A stretch of DNA of 64,000 nt from Cryptomeria japonica. Taxonomy: Eukaryota; Streptophyta; Pinopsida; Cupressales; Cupressaceae. The notes beneath the pieces were generated by a model, which was not told where the DNA came from, did not search any database, and saw nothing but the letters and a program-made list of their open reading frames with translations. A program made the translations under genes and the position numbers. Positions 62,019 to 64,000 of this stretch are shown piece by piece. The stretch lies in contig NC_081413.1 of assembly GCF_030272615.1 (NCBI RefSeq), positions 333,784,302 through 333,848,301 of the forward strand. The letters are read 5' to 3'. How positions within the stretch are numbered: the stretch's first letter is position 1; each line of letters opens with the position of its first letter.

Positions 62019-62617
62019 ATAAGAATGGGTAGTATCTCTCAAATAAACTATTTATTGAGTAGACAAAGAGTAAAAATAAAAATGATTTTCCAAGAACAAT
62101 CTCTTCTATAGATCCATGTTGAACTCACCTCCAACCTAGGTGTAGGCTTCCCAATCTTTGATATGGAATAAACAAGAAAATGACTAGCAAAACAGAGATT
62201 TAATTCTACCAATGAAACAAAAATCTTTGTAGTCAGAGAACAAATTCTAAGCAAAGACAATATTCTCTACAAACAAACTGCAAAATTTCATTATTCCAAT
62301 ATGTCATCGTGAAGAGAAGGCCACAAATTTATAGGCACTAATATGCCTAAAATAAAGGATATGGAAATATTTTCTAGATCTCAACATGAGATGGAAAATA
62401 AAACATATATATTTTGTTATTCCATATCTCAACGTAAGATGGACAATACTAACCAAATAACAAATAAATTAACAATTTACTAATATATGCTAACTTCCTA
62501 ATAGCTAGGAACTAACATATTACTTTTACTTTTTACTTTTCACTTTCGACTTTACATAGGATTAAAACAAATAAAAATAATACTAAGCTAATAACTTATA
62601 TATATCGTATGCATACC
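62019..62617 (-). repeat. Probable Gypsy 3' LTR or 3' untranslated region
   Basis: It lies directly downstream of the Gypsy integrase fragment on the minus strand, with TGTTAGTTCCTAGC near 62518 as a possible LTR start and a TATA-like CCTATAAATTTG at 62325-62336. No second copy is present to fix the boundaries. Confidence 0.45.
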
Positions 62618-62627
62618 TTATGAATCC

Positions 62628-63118
62628 TCATCATTCCTCCCAACAATATTTGCATTGGACTCCATTGCTTGCAAAAAGAGAAGGAAACTCTTGAGAGAGT
62701 TGATGGTGAGATATCCAACGAGTCTGATGTAGAATCTGACATTTCTTTGCAACAAGGTAGGAAGTGGTGGAACCATGTCGTGTTTGACGAGTCTTTGGAT
62801 CAAAAACTCTATCAGAATCAAGCGGAAGCTGAAAATCATGAACAACATCCGCTAGATGGTTGACAAGAGACTCAGTCTCAAGTGTTGACTCATAGTAATG
62901 ATTAAGAAGATCAACATTGACAACATCATGAATGCCCAAGTGAGTTGGAAGATCAAGTCGAAAAGCATTCTTGGACACCTTCTAAAGAATAGTATAAGGC
63001 CCATAATGAAGTTGCTTGACCTTACTGTGTGCTTTCTCTTGGAAACGACGTTTGTCCAAGTATAACCAAACTTTATCCCCAAATTGAAAAGTATGAGGGA
63101 CACAATGACAATCCATAA
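62628..63118 (-). pseudogene. Gypsy integrase C-terminus and chromodomain fragment
   Basis: The minus strand encodes HTFQFGDKVWLYLDKRRFQE, then [38 protein letters not shown], the GPY/F module that ends Ty3/Gypsy integrases. A chromodomain-like tail follows (DPKTRQTRHGS, YLVAKK, ISHHQLSQEFPSL). The frame changes near 62975, where a stop (TAG) also occurs. The rest of pol is missing, cut by the LTR element that begins at 63128. The family match is firm; the chromovirus assignment is inferred. Confidence 0.85.
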
Positions 63119-63127
63119 GTTATTTTT

Positions 63128-63501
63128 GTTAGAGTATTCAGGTATTTACTTGATTAATTAAACAATATATGTTTAATTATTTAAGTTCCCTTTATCTCTT
63201 TTACACTTAAGCTAACTTTAGGTGCATAATAATTAATTCTTTTATTAATTATTACGTGCAAACCTAGGTTTTCTCTTTTAGGGTTTCTTGACCTATTAAA
63301 GGTTAAGTTCATTCTTTTCTTTGTAAGAAGAAGGATTACTACATTACACATTTTGTGAATATTGAGCTCTCCCTTTTTGAGCATATTTTTTGTGTATTTC
63401 TTTCTTCTATGTTTTGCTTCCTTGCTTCTCCTTATAATAGGTTTTTTAGCTTGTAGAGATCATTTGGGCTCCTGCGGTGTTGTATTTTCTCAACTCTAAT
63501 A
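63128..63501 (+). repeat. 5' LTR of an element running off the window
   Basis: This 374-bp LTR starts TGTTAGAGTATTC and ends ACTCTAATA, an inverted end in which the expected ACA has become ATA. A priming site follows at once. The short LTR suggests a Copia element, but the coding part lies beyond the right edge. Confidence 0.82.
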
Positions 63502-63513
63502 TGGTATCAGAGC
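63502..63513 (+). other. Primer-binding site (initiator Met tRNA)
   Basis: TGGTATCAGAGC, a perfect match, directly after the LTR. Confidence 0.93.
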
Positions 63514-64000
63514 TTCAGACCTGCAGCTACCTGTTCTTGTTTTGAGAAATTTTGCATTGGAAGCAGATATGGGGTTTCAGAAAGTTTTTTATGCACCTAG
63601 GGATAGGCCTTTTGTGAGCACTTTGGGCCTAAACAGACCTCACCATCATGCTCAGAAGGCTCGAAAACCCTTATGGTCATATAAAATTTGACCTTTTTTG
63701 GTTCTTGAGCCTCTGGGAGTATTTTTTCTCTTGATCCAGGCCATACGACCCTAGCACGCAGTTCAAGAAAAAAATTCAAAAAAAAAAGAATTTGCCTTTT
63801 ACGGCATGCAAGCCGGATTTTAATTTTTTGAAAAAAATCTTCAAAAAAAAATCAAAAAATCAAAATAGGGGGAAAAAAAGCTCAAGGGTTTTATAAAAGA
63901 AAAATTTTGGCAAAAGTTTTGGGGTGGGGAATCCCCACGATACGCAGGGTACCGTGGGGCCCCTGCCTTGTCGAAGGCCCTGCAAGTGTTGTACTGCCCG
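63514..64000 (+). other. Leader of the right-edge LTR element
   Basis: Untranslated leader with A-rich runs (63770-63900) and a GC-richer end. No gag start is reached inside the window. Confidence 0.6.

Noticed and set aside
1..64000. tRNA, rRNA, microRNA or other host RNA genes
   Set aside because: I saw no sequence supporting any; the TGGTATCAGAGC sites are retrotransposon primer sites, not tRNA genes.

Overview
The window looks like nuclear DNA from a large, AT-rich, repeat-dominated plant genome. The evidence is plant-type LTR retrotransposons primed by initiator-Met tRNA, a plant L1 LINE with an RNase H domain, and pieces of a plant-type DRM DNA methyltransferase. I see no intact host gene. 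The very long, nested, decayed LTRs make a gymnosperm plausible, but that is inference. Almost every broken reading frame carries TAG, TGA or TAA where a C-to-T change in CAG, CGA or CAA explains it, as expected for old, methylated transposons.

Layout. 1-1880 is unassigned AT-rich DNA with a promoter-like TATA. 1880-2430 is an unrecognised broken coding stretch. 2607-5047 is a 2.4-kb near-perfect inverted repeat. Its two converging arms are copies of a captured fragment of a DRM-type de novo DNA methyltransferase, separated by a 26-nt spacer and followed by a CACTA-like terminal region. 5375-7657 is the 3' half of a Copia element. 8281-15632 is a complete but dead Copia element with 1.5-kb LTRs and target duplication AATTT, inserted in a long Gypsy-type LTR.

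17135-25279 is an 8.1-kb terminal-inverted-repeat DNA transposon with target duplication TGTT. It carries a decayed transposase of an unusual DDE-like family, clusters of GGGATCCC palindromes toward both ends, and a 320-bp tandem repeat. It sits, together with a Copia solo LTR (26372-27404), in another long LTR.

27652-54857 is a stack of long (3.8-4.3 kb) LTRs bounded by TGTAGTACC...GGGGCATTACA. They are nested in one another, two as clear solo LTRs with target duplications, and one holds an 8.6-kb L1-type LINE (42603 to about 51205, minus strand). Four of these LTRs carry, at the same relative place, a short GC-richer repeat island of differing sequence.

54858-64000 holds AT-rich DNA with a (TAA)n microsatellite, a degraded long LTR, a small element with two about 400-bp LTRs (one interrupted by a 132-bp retroposon), a Gypsy integrase/chromodomain fragment, and the 5' LTR, primer-binding site and leader of an element that runs off the right edge.

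The most interesting feature is the DRM inverted repeat. Read-through would give a hairpin RNA matching the host's own de novo methyltransferase, so it is a candidate natural silencing locus against the RNA-directed DNA methylation pathway. Second is the 8.1-kb DNA transposon with its unusual transposase and palindrome arrays.
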